NCBI GenBank assembly: GCA_030665965.1
Contig: DAOUYT010000002.1
Location: 1-40,957 of the forward strand
DNA from: a bacterium
GTDB lineage: Bacteria; Patescibacteriota; Minisyncoccia; Minisyncoccales; JANBVM01
DNA: 40,957 nt
Reading direction: 5' to 3'
This document shows, one piece after another, positions 17,154 through 25,671 of the stretch. The notes beneath the pieces were generated by a model that saw only the letters and a list, made by a program, of their open reading frames with translations, did not search any database and was not told the DNA's origin. The translations under genes were made by a program, and so were the position numbers. Positions within the stretch are counted from its first letter, which is position 1, and the number at the start of each line of letters is the position of its first letter.

Positions 17154-18673
17154 ACGCTTGTTTTTTCAGTTACCCAAAAACCTAAATGTTTTCCCAGAAT
17201 CAATCTTGTCTGGGCATCTAAAGAGGGAATGCTTCCAAAAAAAATCAAAGTAAAAGGCAATAATAGCCATTGCAAGATTAAGGAAAGATTTTTTAATTTA
17301 CCCCATTGTTTTGGTTTTGGGGGTAGAATTAAAAAGCTAATTACACAAGACACAAGCATTCCTCCCATAGCCAGGGTCATTATGTTTCTGGTGGCCCTGG
17401 GTAAATTATATGATAAAAGGGTGATGTTGAACCTTTCCCCTCCAAAGATTAAAGGTAGCCATCCTAAAAAGAAAATCAATAGAGACACGGTGGCCCAGGA
17501 CCAGAATCCGTCCAGGATATTCCAGGAATGATAGAATTTCTTTGAAAGAGGAATCTTTTTGTTTTTTAAGAAACCAAACAACAAAAAGGGAATATCAATG
17601 CATCCCCAGGCCCAACGCCTCTGTTGCTTATATTGATTAACTATTGTACCTGAGAGATTCTTGGCTAAAACAGCATCCATTGAAACAGGATAATAGAGAG
17701 GGATAACCCGATAATCCCCGTTGTAAAAAAGATAAGATTTCCAGAAGATTCTTGAATCGTCAGGTACAACATTGTTGGGATAACCCACTTCCTCTAAAAC
17801 CTTAAAAGGTATGGAATGAGAAGAATAGCTTACCAGGACCTCTGGTCTTTCTTGCTGTATCATCTGCCAGAAAGTGTTGGAGATGGCAACCACCCTTGAA
17901 AAGTTGGGTGCTGACCAGATATTGTTGTTATATACGGGGATGGGTTGGTAAGAGGACCGGTGAGGTTTTTTAGAGGTTAAATAATGGAATGTCAAACAAG
18001 CAAAATATTGAGGATATGGTCTTGTATCAATATCAAAACCAGAAACAATAATGTTCTCTTTAGGAATGTTTAAAGGTCTAATTATCTTTTCTTTTATCAC
18101 CTTTATTACCCAGGCCGTATTAGACCCTCTGCCCTTTATTTCTCCTGGCATATCCTTTGGATGAACCGTAACTAAAAAATTCAGAAATTCTTGGGAAAAC
18201 TTTTCTTTTATCTCTTCTGCCCTTTTCCGAACCATTTCTCCTGCTCTTTCTTCTGTGGCCAAAACCACTATCATCCTATTTTTTGGATATTTTGAATTAA
18301 CCAGAGCCTGACAAGAGCTTTCCACTATCTCTTTTTTCTCGTTATACATGGGTAAGACTATTAAATGATAGATTTTTTTCCAATCACCAAGCTCATTGAG
18401 TTTTTCCAGCCAGTTGGTTTTGAGATTCTTTTTCATCTGCCTGAAACTTGTTATTTGATGAAAAGATAAATAGGTAATTTTAAACAACCAATAGAGGTCA
18501 AACAAGATAATAAAAACAGCTACCACCACAGGGGCTAACCAGGAAAGGAGAAAAACTCCAGCAAGGGTTGTCCAAGATAAAAATCCAGGAAGGATTTCCA
18601 GGAATCGATATATAAACTTTTCCTTTTGATTGTTTAAATCTTTAGCTCTTGATAGCGAGAGATAATCTTTCAT
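17150..18673 (-). CDS. Membrane glycosyltransferase, family 2
   Basis: A 507-residue processive-type GT2 enzyme. Two hydrophobic segments lie near residues 30-70. The GT-A domain follows, with LPMYNEKKEI at its start, a DxD-type DIDTRP motif, and QQRRWAWG, the QxxRW motif of polysaccharide-making GT2 enzymes. Further membrane segments make up the C-terminus. It probably makes or exports a cell-surface glycan; the sugar is not predictable. The ATG lies one base after the 3' end of tRNA-Glu on the same strand, so no separate ribosome-binding site exists on a processed transcript. Confidence 0.87.
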   Translation of the reverse strand: MKDYLSLSRAKDLNNQKEKFIYRFLEILPGFLSWTTLAGVFLLSWLAPVVVAVFIILFDLYWLFKITYLSFHQITSFRQMKKNLKTNWLEKLNELGDWKKIYHLIVLPMYNEKKEIVESSCQALVNSKYPKNRMIVVLATEERAGEMVRKRAEEIKEKFSQEFLNFLVTVHPKDMPGEIKGRGSNTAWVIKVIKEKIIRPLNIPKENIIVSGFDIDTRPYPQYFACLTFHYLTSKKPHRSSYQPIPVYNNNIWSAPNFSRVVAISNTFWQMIQQERPEVLVSYSSHSIPFKVLEEVGYPNNVVPDDSRIFWKSYLFYNGDYRVIPLYYPVSMDAVLAKNLSGTIVNQYKQQRRWAWGCIDIPFLLFGFLKNKKIPLSKKFYHSWNILDGFWSWATVSLLIFFLGWLPLIFGGERFNITLLSYNLPRATRNIMTLAMGGMLVSCVISFLILPPKPKQWGKLKNLSLILQWLLLPFTLIFFGSIPSLDAQTRLILGKHLGFWVTEKTSV

Positions 18674-18674
18674 G

Positions 18675-18746
18675 TGGCCCCAAGGAGAATCGAACCCCTG
18701 TTGACGGGTTGAAAACCCGCCGTCCTGACCACTAGACGATGGGGCC
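18675..18746 (-). tRNA. tRNA-Glu(UUC)
   Basis: Minus-strand cloverleaf with acceptor GGCCCCA/TGGGGCC and loop TTTTCAA (anticodon UUC). The discriminator A is followed by C and then the glycosyltransferase ATG. Confidence 0.95.
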
Positions 18747-18793
18747 TTAAAATCGATTTATTGACTTGTTTAATCTTCTATTTTATCTCAAAA

Positions 18794-18822
18794 TTGAAAA
18801 AAGGCAAGTTTTTCTATATTAT
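18794..18822 (+). promoter_or_regulatory. Predicted promoter of tsaD-valS
   Basis: TTGAAA (18794-18799), 17-base spacer and TATTAT (18817-18822). The expected start near 18829 leaves a leader of only about nine bases before the ATG at 18838, close to leaderless. Confidence 0.6.
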
Positions 18823-18837
18823 ACCTTATTATCAAAT

Positions 18838-19908
18838 ATGATTATTCTTTCTATTGAAACTTCATGTGATGATACCTGCGTAGCTTTAATAGAGGCTAAT
18901 GAGCGAAAAAGGTCAAGGATCAAGGTGTTGTCAAATCTTGTTTCTTCCCAAGTAAAGATTCATCAAAAATACGGTGGAGTTTATCCTTTTTTAGCAAAGA
19001 GAGCCCATCAAAAAAATCTTCCTTTCTTGTTTAAAAAAGCAAAAAAGCAGGCTAAGAACCCCAACATTGATTTAATTGCCGTAACCACAGGTCCTGGTCT
19101 GGAGCCCTGTCTTTGGGTGGGGGTGAATTTTGCCAAGGATTTGGCCAAGGAGTTAAAATTACCCATTCTTCCCATAAACCATATTGAGGCTCATATCTTT
19201 ACTGACTGGGCAATATCAAGTGTTAAACACCAGACACTGGATAAAATTTTTCCAGCTATTTATTTAATAGTTTCTGGAGGACATACCCAGTTGATTTTAA
19301 TAAGAGATTTCGGGGAATATAAGATTTTGGGAGAAACCCGGGATGATGCAGCTGGTGAATGTTTTGATAAAATAGGAAGGATGCTGGGACTGAATTATCC
19401 TGGTGGACCGGCCATAGAAAAACAGGCAGCCAAGATACAAAATATAAAGGATAAAATGCAGATTAGTTTGCCCAGACCAATGATTCATCAGAAAAACTAT
19501 GACTTCAGCTTTTCCGGGTTAAAGACAGCCGCCTTGTATAATTACAAAAGCCAAAAACCAGAGGTCAGGAAATCAAAAGAATACATTCAGGCAATGTGTG
19601 CTGAAACCCAGCAGGCAATCATTGATGTTTTGCTCCATAAGACATTGAGAGCAGTAAGAGATTATAGGGTAAAAACCATTATTCTGGGAGGCGGGGTAAC
19701 TGCCAATAAAGCATTAAGGAAGCAGTTTAAGGGGAAAATTAAAAAACAATTGCCAAATATAAAGTGCTTCTTGCCAGACACAGAGTACAGTACTGACAAT
19801 GCTCTAATGGTGGCTATAACTGCTTACCATCATTGGTTGAGAGGAACAAAGAGAAACTGGAAACAGGTGAGCGTAAATGCTAACCTGAGCATAGAACATG
19901 AAATCTAA
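18838..19908 (+). CDS. tsaD: tRNA N6-adenosine threonylcarbamoyltransferase
   Basis: TsaD transfers threonylcarbamoyl to A37 of ANN-reading tRNAs. The N-terminus MIILSIETSCDDT is the family start, so I choose the ATG at 18838; the open frame runs upstream to 18766 but through the promoter. The metal ligands are in NHIEAHIF (His115, His119). SGGHTQLI, GECFDKIGRMLGL-PGGP and GGGVTANKALR are also present. At 356 residues it is slightly longer than usual. It overlaps valS by 11 bases. Confidence 0.95.
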   Translation: MIILSIETSCDDTCVALIEANERKRSRIKVLSNLVSSQVKIHQKYGGVYPFLAKRAHQKNLPFLFKKAKKQAKNPNIDLIAVTTGPGLEPCLWVGVNFAKDLAKELKLPILPINHIEAHIFTDWAISSVKHQTLDKIFPAIYLIVSGGHTQLILIRDFGEYKILGETRDDAAGECFDKIGRMLGLNYPGGPAIEKQAAKIQNIKDKMQISLPRPMIHQKNYDFSFSGLKTAALYNYKSQKPEVRKSKEYIQAMCAETQQAIIDVLLHKTLRAVRDYRVKTIILGGGVTANKALRKQFKGKIKKQLPNIKCFLPDTEYSTDNALMVAITAYHHWLRGTKRNWKQVSVNANLSIEHEI

Positions 19909-22015
19909 AATATTAAAAGCATACAATTTCAAAAAAGTAGAAGATAGAATCTATAGGCTTTGGTTAAGGTCTGGTTTTTTTAATCCTGATAAACTGCCGG
20001 GAAAGAGAAAGAAAACCTATACCATTATGCTTCCTCCTCCAAATATTACAGGAAGGCTTCACATGGGTCATGCTTTAAATGCCACTGTCAATGACATTTT
20101 AATCCGCTGGAAAAGGCTTCAGGGATACAAGACCTTATGGTTGCCAGGGACAGATCATGCTGGAATATCTACCCAGGTTCGGGTTGAAAAAGAATTAAAA
20201 AAACAAGGAAAAACCCGTTTTGATTTGGGCAAGAAGTTATTTATCAAAGGGGTCTGGAAATGGAAAAAGGAATACGGAGGTATTATTTTGGAACAATTTA
20301 AGAAACTGGGCTCTTCTTTGGATTGGTCAAGGATAAGATTTACCATGGACAAAAAATACTCAGACGCAGTAAAAGAATCCTTTTTGAATTATTATAAGAA
20401 AGGTTTGATTTATAAAAAAGACAGACCGATTAATTGGTGTTCAAGATGTAAAACCAGTTTGTCAGATTTAGAGTTAGATTATAAAGAAGAAAAAGGAAAG
20501 CTGTGGTATATCAAATATCCTTTAATGAAAGGTTCCAGGAAAGTTTCTAGAACCTCAGGTTTTATTATTGTAGCCACCACCAGACCTGAAACAATGTTAG
20601 GTGATACAGCAGTAGCTGTAAACCCTACAGACAAGAGATACAAAAACATGGTTGGCAAATATGCTCTTTTGCCTCTGGTGAATAAAAAAATCCCCATTGT
20701 TTCTGACAGATTAATTGATCCCAAATTTGGAACAGGAGCTGTAAAAATTACCCCTGCCCATGATTTGAAAGATTATAATGTGGGTATTTCTCACAATCTG
20801 GAGATTGTCCAGGTTATTGATGAAGAAGGCAGGATTACAGGGAATGCTCCAGCTGTCTACCAGAACCTCCGGGTTTCAGAAGCCAGAGAGAGGATTGTTA
20901 AAGATTTGGAAAAATTAGGGTTAATAAAAAAGATTGAAGAATTTTCTCATCAGATCCCTTATTGCGATCGTTGTAAAACAAGAATAGAGGTTCTGCCTTC
21001 AGAACAGTGGTTTGTGAAAATGGACAGATTGGCAAAAATGGCAGAAAAAGAAGTGAGATCAGGGAGAATAAAATTTCATCCAAAGAGATTTGAAAAAACC
21101 TATTTTGACTGGCTTTCAAATATTAAAGATTGGTGCATTTCAAGACAAATCTGGTGGGGACACAAGATTCCCGTCAAAGGGGTGAATGATGTTTTAGACA
21201 CCTGGTTTTCTTCAGCCCTTTGGCCCTTTGTTGCCTTAGGCTGGCCCAAGAAAACCAGGGATTTAGAAACATTTTATCCCACTGATGTTTTATCCACAGC
21301 AAGGGACATCATTAACCTCTGGGTGGTGAGGATGATATTTTCTGGAATGGAATTTATGAAAAAGAGACCTTTCAAAGATGTCTTTATTCACCCTATAATT
21401 TTAACAAAACAAGGAAAGAGAATGTCAAAATCTTTGGGGACAGGGATTGACCCCATACTCTTGATTGATAAATACGGGGCTGATGCTACCAGGTTTGGAA
21501 TTGTCTGGCAGCTGACCGGGGTGCAAGATGTCAGGTTTAATGAAGACAGTATTGTAATGGGGAAAAAGTTTTGTAATAAGATTTGGAATGCAACCAGGTT
21601 TGTAATGTTCCAGATTTCAGACTCCAGGTTCCAGATTTCTTCCAAACTCCAGGTTTCCAAATCAAAACTTACAGAAAATGACAAGAAGATTCTAAAAGCC
21701 TTGAATAAGACAATAAAATCTGTTGATGGTTATTTAACAAAGTTTCGTTTTGGAAAGGCAGCTAGAGAGGTATACAACTTTTTTTGGCATGATTTTTGTG
21801 ACAAATACATTGAACAATCAAAGTCACAGATTGCAAATTCAAAGTCCCAGACTGAGAAAGAAAACACAAAAAAGATTCTATCACATATCTTATTGAGTTC
21901 CCTAAAGATTCTGCACCCTTTCTTACCTTTTATTACCGAGGAGATTTATCAAAAATTACCCTTAACAAACAAGAAGAAATGTTTAATGATTGAAGACTGG
22001 TTTTATTCAAGATGA
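19898..22015 (+). CDS. valS: Valine--tRNA ligase (short form)
   Basis: A class Ia synthetase that charges tRNA-Val. The HIGH motif is HMGH (residues 55-58) in PPPNITGRLHMGHAL, and the KMSKS motif is KRMSKS. The editing domain is present (ATTRPETMLGDTAVAV, GTGAVKITPAHD). At 705 residues it is much shorter than the usual 870-880. The segment between WWGHKIPV and DVLDTWFSSALWPF is nearly gone, losing some 45 residues. The C-terminal coiled-coil arm is also missing. Two repeat-like Ser/Lys/Gln stretches occur in the anticodon-binding half. It ends convergent with recG, overlapping by 13 bases. Confidence 0.95.
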   Translation: MKSKILKAYNFKKVEDRIYRLWLRSGFFNPDKLPGKRKKTYTIMLPPPNITGRLHMGHALNATVNDILIRWKRLQGYKTLWLPGTDHAGISTQVRVEKELKKQGKTRFDLGKKLFIKGVWKWKKEYGGIILEQFKKLGSSLDWSRIRFTMDKKYSDAVKESFLNYYKKGLIYKKDRPINWCSRCKTSLSDLELDYKEEKGKLWYIKYPLMKGSRKVSRTSGFIIVATTRPETMLGDTAVAVNPTDKRYKNMVGKYALLPLVNKKIPIVSDRLIDPKFGTGAVKITPAHDLKDYNVGISHNLEIVQVIDEEGRITGNAPAVYQNLRVSEARERIVKDLEKLGLIKKIEEFSHQIPYCDRCKTRIEVLPSEQWFVKMDRLAKMAEKEVRSGRIKFHPKRFEKTYFDWLSNIKDWCISRQIWWGHKIPVKGVNDVLDTWFSSALWPFVALGWPKKTRDLETFYPTDVLSTARDIINLWVVRMIFSGMEFMKKRPFKDVFIHPIILTKQGKRMSKSLGTGIDPILLIDKYGADATRFGIVWQLTGVQDVRFNEDSIVMGKKFCNKIWNATRFVMFQISDSRFQISSKLQVSKSKLTENDKKILKALNKTIKSVDGYLTKFRFGKAAREVYNFFWHDFCDKYIEQSKSQIANSKSQTEKENTKKILSHILLSSLKILHPFLPFITEEIYQKLPLTNKKKCLMIEDWFYSR
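21608..21864 (+). repeat. Short imperfect repeats inside valS
   Basis: TTCCAGATTTC occurs at 21608 and 21629, and ACTCCAGGTT at 21621 and 21646. They encode FQISDSRFQISSKLQVSKSK. A second stretch near 21816-21860 has CAAAGTC/CAGATTGCAAATTC units encoding SKSQIANSKSQ. These look like intergenic-type repeats absorbed in frame. Confidence 0.6.
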
Positions 22016-24105
22016 ATTTTCTTTCCAAACTCTTTTATTTTATCTGCCAAAAGCGGATATTTTTTTAATTGAGGAGTTTTTTGTAAGATTTCTTTGGCCC
22101 AGAACCTGGTTTTTTCCATCAAGGAAACATCTGTTAAAGAAGCCATTACCAGATCAGGAATTCCCCATTGTCTGGCGCCAAAGACATCACCTGGACCCCT
22201 GATGGCTAAATCTTTTTCTGCCAGTTCAAAACCATTTTCTGATTTTAAAATAGCTTGTAGTCTCCTGGTGGTTTTAATAGCTGGAGAGCCGGTGAATAAA
22301 AAGCAAAAAGATTGATCTTTACCCCTGCCTACCCTTCCCCTGAATTGGTGCAGCTGGGCCAGTCCAAATCTTTCAGCTCCCTCAATTATCATTAAGGTAG
22401 CGTTGGGAATGTCAATTCCCACTTCTATCACCGAAGTTGAAACCAAGATATCGCTTTTCCTGTTTTTAAATCTTTTCATTATTTCATCTTTTTCTTTTGG
22501 CTTCATTTTTCCATGCAGCATGTCTACCTTCAGATCAGGGAAGATTTTTTTTGATAGTTTTTCATGTTCTTCTTTAACAGCTTTGGCTTCTGCCCAGACC
22601 CCAATTGTTTCTCTGGGCTCTATTCGGGGACAGATCACAAATACCTGTTTTCCTTTTTTTATTTCCTCTCTAATAAATTTATATATCTCTTTTCTTTTTT
22701 GAGGAGGGACTAATTTGGTGATTACTTTTTTTCTCCCTTTGGGCATTTCATCAAGCAGGGATAAATCCAGGTCTCCATAAATAGTTAAAGCCAATGTTCG
22801 GGGGATAGGGGTGGCGGTCATGGAAAGCAGGTGGGGTATAAGTCTTTTTTGAGAATTTGCATTCTGACAGAGATGGGCTCTTTGTTCAACGCCAAAGCGA
22901 TGCTGTTCGTCTAAAATCACCAGAGCTAATTTTTCAAATTTTACATTTTCTTGAATTAAGGCATGGGTTCCAATGACAATATCTATGTTTCCTTTGTTTG
23001 TTTGTTCTAAGAACTCTTTTTTGGAAACCTTTTTTTCTGAAATCTTACAATCTTGCCCTGTTAAAAGCCCAATCTTTAATTTAAATTGCTTAAAAAGTTT
23101 TTTGAGATTTTTAAAATGCTGCTTGGCTAAGATTTCTGTCGGAGCCATAAAAGCTACCTGAAAATCTGCTTTAATCACGTTGAGAGCAGCAATCATAGCT
23201 ACAACTGTTTTTCCAGAACCCACGTCGCCCTCTAATAATCTGTTCATTGGCCTTGGTTTTTCCAGGTCTTTTAAGATTTGCCAGCTAGATTTTCTTTGGG
23301 CTGTGGTCAATTCAAAGGGTAAGGACTCAACAAATCCTTTGACAGCTTTGAGATTAAAGGGAATGGGCACTGCTTTTTCTCTTTTTAACCTCATTTTTTC
23401 CCTCAAGACGTTTAACTGAATGAAAAAAAGTTCCTGGAAAGAGAATCTTTCTCTAGCCTGTCTGGCTAATTCTTTTGAGTCAGGAAAATGAATCTGCCAG
23501 AGCGCTTTATTTAATGGTAATAATTCATTCTCTTTTATAACTACATCGGGCAAGGGGTCTTTGATTTTTCTTTTAAAGTCAGCCAGAAGAGGCCTTAAGA
23601 TATATCTCAGCCATCTGGAGGAAAGCCTTTCTGTTTCAGGATAGACCGGGATTAAGCCTCCTGTATGAATAAGGTTTTTTCTTTCCAGGTCAGAAATTTT
23701 TTCATAAGCTGGACTTGATAAATAAATACCGGCATAGCTTTTTTTACCCATAGCTACTTTTCCGGCCAGACAAACAAGGGTTCCAGATTTTAAGGTATCG
23801 GTTAAATAAGGCTGGTTAAACCAGACAACCTTTATAGCGCCTGAATCATCTTTTACTATGGCATTGGTTATCATCATTCTCTTTTGCCAGGTTCTGGTAG
23901 TGTTGATTTCTAAGATTTTCCCCTGGATGCAGACTGTTTCTCTGGCTTTTACCTTTGAAATCGGGGTCAATGTGGAAAAATCCTCATAGCGATGAGGAAA
24001 ATGAAACAAAAGGTCTCCAACAGTTTTGATTCCCAACTTTTTTAATTTTTTTTGATATTGGGGACCGACTCGTGGAATTTTTTCAATTGGAGTAGAAAGA
24101 TTCAT
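22003..24105 (-). CDS. recG: ATP-dependent DNA helicase RecG
   Basis: A 700-residue superfamily 2 helicase that reverses stalled forks and processes recombination intermediates. The N-terminal wedge/OB domain (about residues 1-230) includes KIPRVGPQYQKKLKKLGI and the HFPHRYED motif. Walker A is LLEGDVGSGKT, motif II is DEQHRFG, motif III is MTATPIPRT, and the end holds QFRGRVGRG and a RecG-type C-terminus. The ATG lies one base after the 3' end of tRNA-Arg, on the same strand. The length is normal. Confidence 0.96.
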   Translation of the reverse strand: MNLSTPIEKIPRVGPQYQKKLKKLGIKTVGDLLFHFPHRYEDFSTLTPISKVKARETVCIQGKILEINTTRTWQKRMMITNAIVKDDSGAIKVVWFNQPYLTDTLKSGTLVCLAGKVAMGKKSYAGIYLSSPAYEKISDLERKNLIHTGGLIPVYPETERLSSRWLRYILRPLLADFKRKIKDPLPDVVIKENELLPLNKALWQIHFPDSKELARQARERFSFQELFFIQLNVLREKMRLKREKAVPIPFNLKAVKGFVESLPFELTTAQRKSSWQILKDLEKPRPMNRLLEGDVGSGKTVVAMIAALNVIKADFQVAFMAPTEILAKQHFKNLKKLFKQFKLKIGLLTGQDCKISEKKVSKKEFLEQTNKGNIDIVIGTHALIQENVKFEKLALVILDEQHRFGVEQRAHLCQNANSQKRLIPHLLSMTATPIPRTLALTIYGDLDLSLLDEMPKGRKKVITKLVPPQKRKEIYKFIREEIKKGKQVFVICPRIEPRETIGVWAEAKAVKEEHEKLSKKIFPDLKVDMLHGKMKPKEKDEIMKRFKNRKSDILVSTSVIEVGIDIPNATLMIIEGAERFGLAQLHQFRGRVGRGKDQSFCFLFTGSPAIKTTRRLQAILKSENGFELAEKDLAIRGPGDVFGARQWGIPDLVMASLTDVSLMEKTRFWAKEILQKTPQLKKYPLLADKIKEFGKKIHLE

Positions 24106-24106
24106 G

Positions 24107-24178
24107 TGTCCCCAGAAGGAGTCGAACCTTCACCCAAGGATCCGCAATCCTTTACTCTATCCATTAAGCTATGGGGAC
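24107..24178 (-). tRNA. tRNA-Arg(GCG)
   Basis: Minus-strand cloverleaf with acceptor GTCCCCA/TGGGGAC and stem-loop AAGGA-TTGCGGA-TCCTT, giving anticodon GCG. Bacteria more often read CGU/CGC with an ACG anticodon edited to ICG. The discriminator is A, followed by C and the recG ATG. Confidence 0.93.
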
Positions 24179-24195
24179 ATTATTATTTCTTGATT

Positions 24196-24224
24196 AATTT
24201 ATCATAAAATTTGTTTTAAATCAA
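24196..24224 (-). promoter_or_regulatory. Predicted promoter of tRNA-Arg and recG
   Basis: On the minus strand: TTGATT (24219-24224), 17-base spacer and extended -10 TGATAAATT (TAAATT at 24196-24201). The expected start near 24189 is about 11 bases before the tRNA. Confidence 0.6.
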
Positions 24225-24251
24225 TCCAGCTTAATTGATTTTTTAAATAAA

Positions 24252-24280
24252 TTGACTTAATTTATTTTAAAAGATAAAAT
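24252..24280 (+). promoter_or_regulatory. Predicted promoter of the tRNA-Ser operon
   Basis: TTGACT (24252-24257), 17-base spacer and TAAAAT (24275-24280), divergent from the tRNA-Arg/recG promoter. The expected start is about 8 bases before tRNA-Ser(GCU). Confidence 0.65.
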
Positions 24281-24294
24281 ATATCCAGTTATAA

Positions 24295-24382
24295 GGAGGA
24301 GTCGGATAATGGTTATTCCAACAGTTTGCTAAACTGTAACTGTCTAAACAGCGGTTTGTGGGTTCGAGTCCCACCTCCTCCG
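24295..24382 (+). tRNA. tRNA-Ser(GCU)
   Basis: Plus-strand cloverleaf with acceptor GGAGGAG/CTCCTCC, stem-loop ACAGT-TTGCTAA-ACTGT (anticodon GCU), a long variable arm and discriminator G. CCA is not encoded. Confidence 0.95.
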
Positions 24383-24399
24383 CATTGGAACTCCGAGAT

Positions 24400-24813
24400 A
24401 TGACTAATGCTATTGTTATTGAAAACAAAATCAGTTCGGTTAAAAAATATCTAAAAATTTTAGGAAGGTATAAAAAGTATTCTCAAAAAGAAATTGAAGA
24501 TAATATCGATATTAAAGGAGCGGTGGAAAGGTATCTCTATTTGGCGGTTCAAGCAACGATTGATTTAGCTGAAGCAATCATTTCTTTCAGGGGTTTTCGA
24601 AAACCAACTACCATGAGAGAAAGTTTCCATATTTTAAAAGAAGAGGGACTTATCAACAAAGAACTGGCTGAGGAACTTGCCAAAATGGTTGGCTTTAGAA
24701 ATATTATTATTTATGATTACGAGGAAATAAATTATGCGGTGGTTTGTAATATTTTGAAAGATAGATTAAAGAACATAGAAGAATTTTTAGGGATAATTGA
24801 AAAAACAAAATAA
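24400..24813 (+). CDS. HepT-like (DUF86/YutE) protein with altered active site
   Basis: A 137-residue all-helical protein of the HepT/DUF86 family, RNases that act as toxins in HepT-MntA pairs. The family motif RxxxxHxY appears here as RNIIIYDY, with Arg100 and Tyr107 kept but His105 replaced by Tyr. No MntA nucleotidyltransferase antitoxin is adjacent. The longer open frame from 24358 would begin inside tRNA-Ser(GCU), so the ATG at 24400 is chosen. The gene sits 17 bases after one tRNA-Ser and two bases before another, apparently within one transcript. RNase activity is doubtful because of the substitution. Confidence 0.78.
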   Translation: MTNAIVIENKISSVKKYLKILGRYKKYSQKEIEDNIDIKGAVERYLYLAVQATIDLAEAIISFRGFRKPTTMRESFHILKEEGLINKELAEELAKMVGFRNIIIYDYEEINYAVVCNILKDRLKNIEEFLGIIEKTK

Positions 24814-24815
24814 AT

Positions 24816-24902
24816 GGCGGGATGCCGGAGTGGACGAACGGGGCTGTCTTGAAAACAGTTGTACTTGAAAGAGTACCGTAGGTTCGAATCCTACTCCCGC
24901 CG
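24816..24902 (+). tRNA. tRNA-Ser(UGA)
   Basis: Plus-strand cloverleaf with acceptor GGCGGGA/TCCCGCC, loop CTTGAAA (anticodon UGA), a long variable arm and discriminator G. It begins two bases after the stop codon of the HepT-like gene. Confidence 0.95.
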
Positions 24903-24913
24903 ATGTATAAAAT

Positions 24914-24935
24914 CCGAGGTGTTAACCTCGGTTTT
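24914..24935 (+). terminator. Terminator of the tRNA-Ser operon
   Basis: A perfect 7-bp stem CCGAGGT-GTTA-ACCTCGG followed by TTTT. Confidence 0.75.
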
Positions 24936-24955
24936 GGGTTATGATGAAATAAAAA

Positions 24956-25642
24956 TTAAACATTTCGAAAATTGTCTTGCCCTGATTTGGCTCTGGCAAT
25001 CACTATTCCTATAATTTCTTTTACCCCCGAATCTTTTAAGGTTGTGGCGCACTCTTCCATGGTAGAACCTGTAATGTAGATATCATCAATTAATAAAACC
25101 TTTTTGTTTTGAATCTTTTCTTTGTTTTGCCAACAAAAAGCTTTTGAGATATTTTCTTTCCTTTCTTTTTCAGAAACCTTAACCTGAGGTAATGTCTTTC
25201 TTTCTTTGATTAAGACATCATTGATTAAAGGTATTTTAAAAAACCTTGAGAGTTGTTTTGCAATCTCTTCTGCCTGATTGAATCCCCTCCATTTTAACCT
25301 TGTTTTTTCAAGTGGCACGGGAATTAAAACAAAATCTGAAAAATCAGGTTTTTTATCAAGCAATTGAAAATGAGCTGTTATTAAAGAACAAAGAGGCAGA
25401 GATAGTTCTTTAATAAAGGGTTCTGATTTGAATCTCTGAATCAGGTTTTTAAGGAGAGGATTTTTATACTCTGTGACAAAATATAAATCATTAATTTCTT
25501 TTGTTTTAAATTTTTTATGGAAACCAGAAACATCAAGAATGCTTTCACAGTCTTTACAGAGATAATATCCTTGTTTCTGGCAGCCAAAACAAAACCTGGG
25601 GAAAAGTAATTCGAGGAAAAACTTTTTAATTTTTTCTTTCAT
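24956..25642 (-). CDS. comF: ComF-family phosphoribosyltransferase-like protein
   Basis: A 228-residue ComF homologue. ComF helps single-stranded DNA uptake in competent bacteria. It has an N-terminal zinc-finger-like CFGCQKQGYYLCKDC (about residues 18-32), the VPLEKTRLKWRGFNQAEEIAK segment, and the PRPP-binding loop VLLIDDIYITGSTMEEC. The length is normal. It diverges from the type IV pilus cluster, whose pilus could drive DNA uptake; that link is an inference. Confidence 0.9.
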   Translation of the reverse strand: MKEKIKKFFLELLFPRFCFGCQKQGYYLCKDCESILDVSGFHKKFKTKEINDLYFVTEYKNPLLKNLIQRFKSEPFIKELSLPLCSLITAHFQLLDKKPDFSDFVLIPVPLEKTRLKWRGFNQAEEIAKQLSRFFKIPLINDVLIKERKTLPQVKVSEKERKENISKAFCWQNKEKIQNKKVLLIDDIYITGSTMEECATTLKDSGVKEIIGIVIARAKSGQDNFRNV

Positions 25643-25643
25643 G

Positions 25644-25652
25644 TGATATAAT
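25644..25652 (+). promoter_or_regulatory. Extended -10 promoter of the pilus cluster
   Basis: TGATATAAT (TATAAT at 25647-25652) lies 20 bases before the pilM ATG, giving a predicted leader of about 13 bases. It overlaps the comF start region, so the two units diverge from a very short intergenic space. Confidence 0.6.
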
Positions 25653-25671
25653 TATGACATAATAACACAAA

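Noticed and set aside
18766-18837. N-terminal extension of TsaD from the upstream ATG.
   Set aside because: It would run through a good promoter, and the family begins at MIILSIETSCDD.
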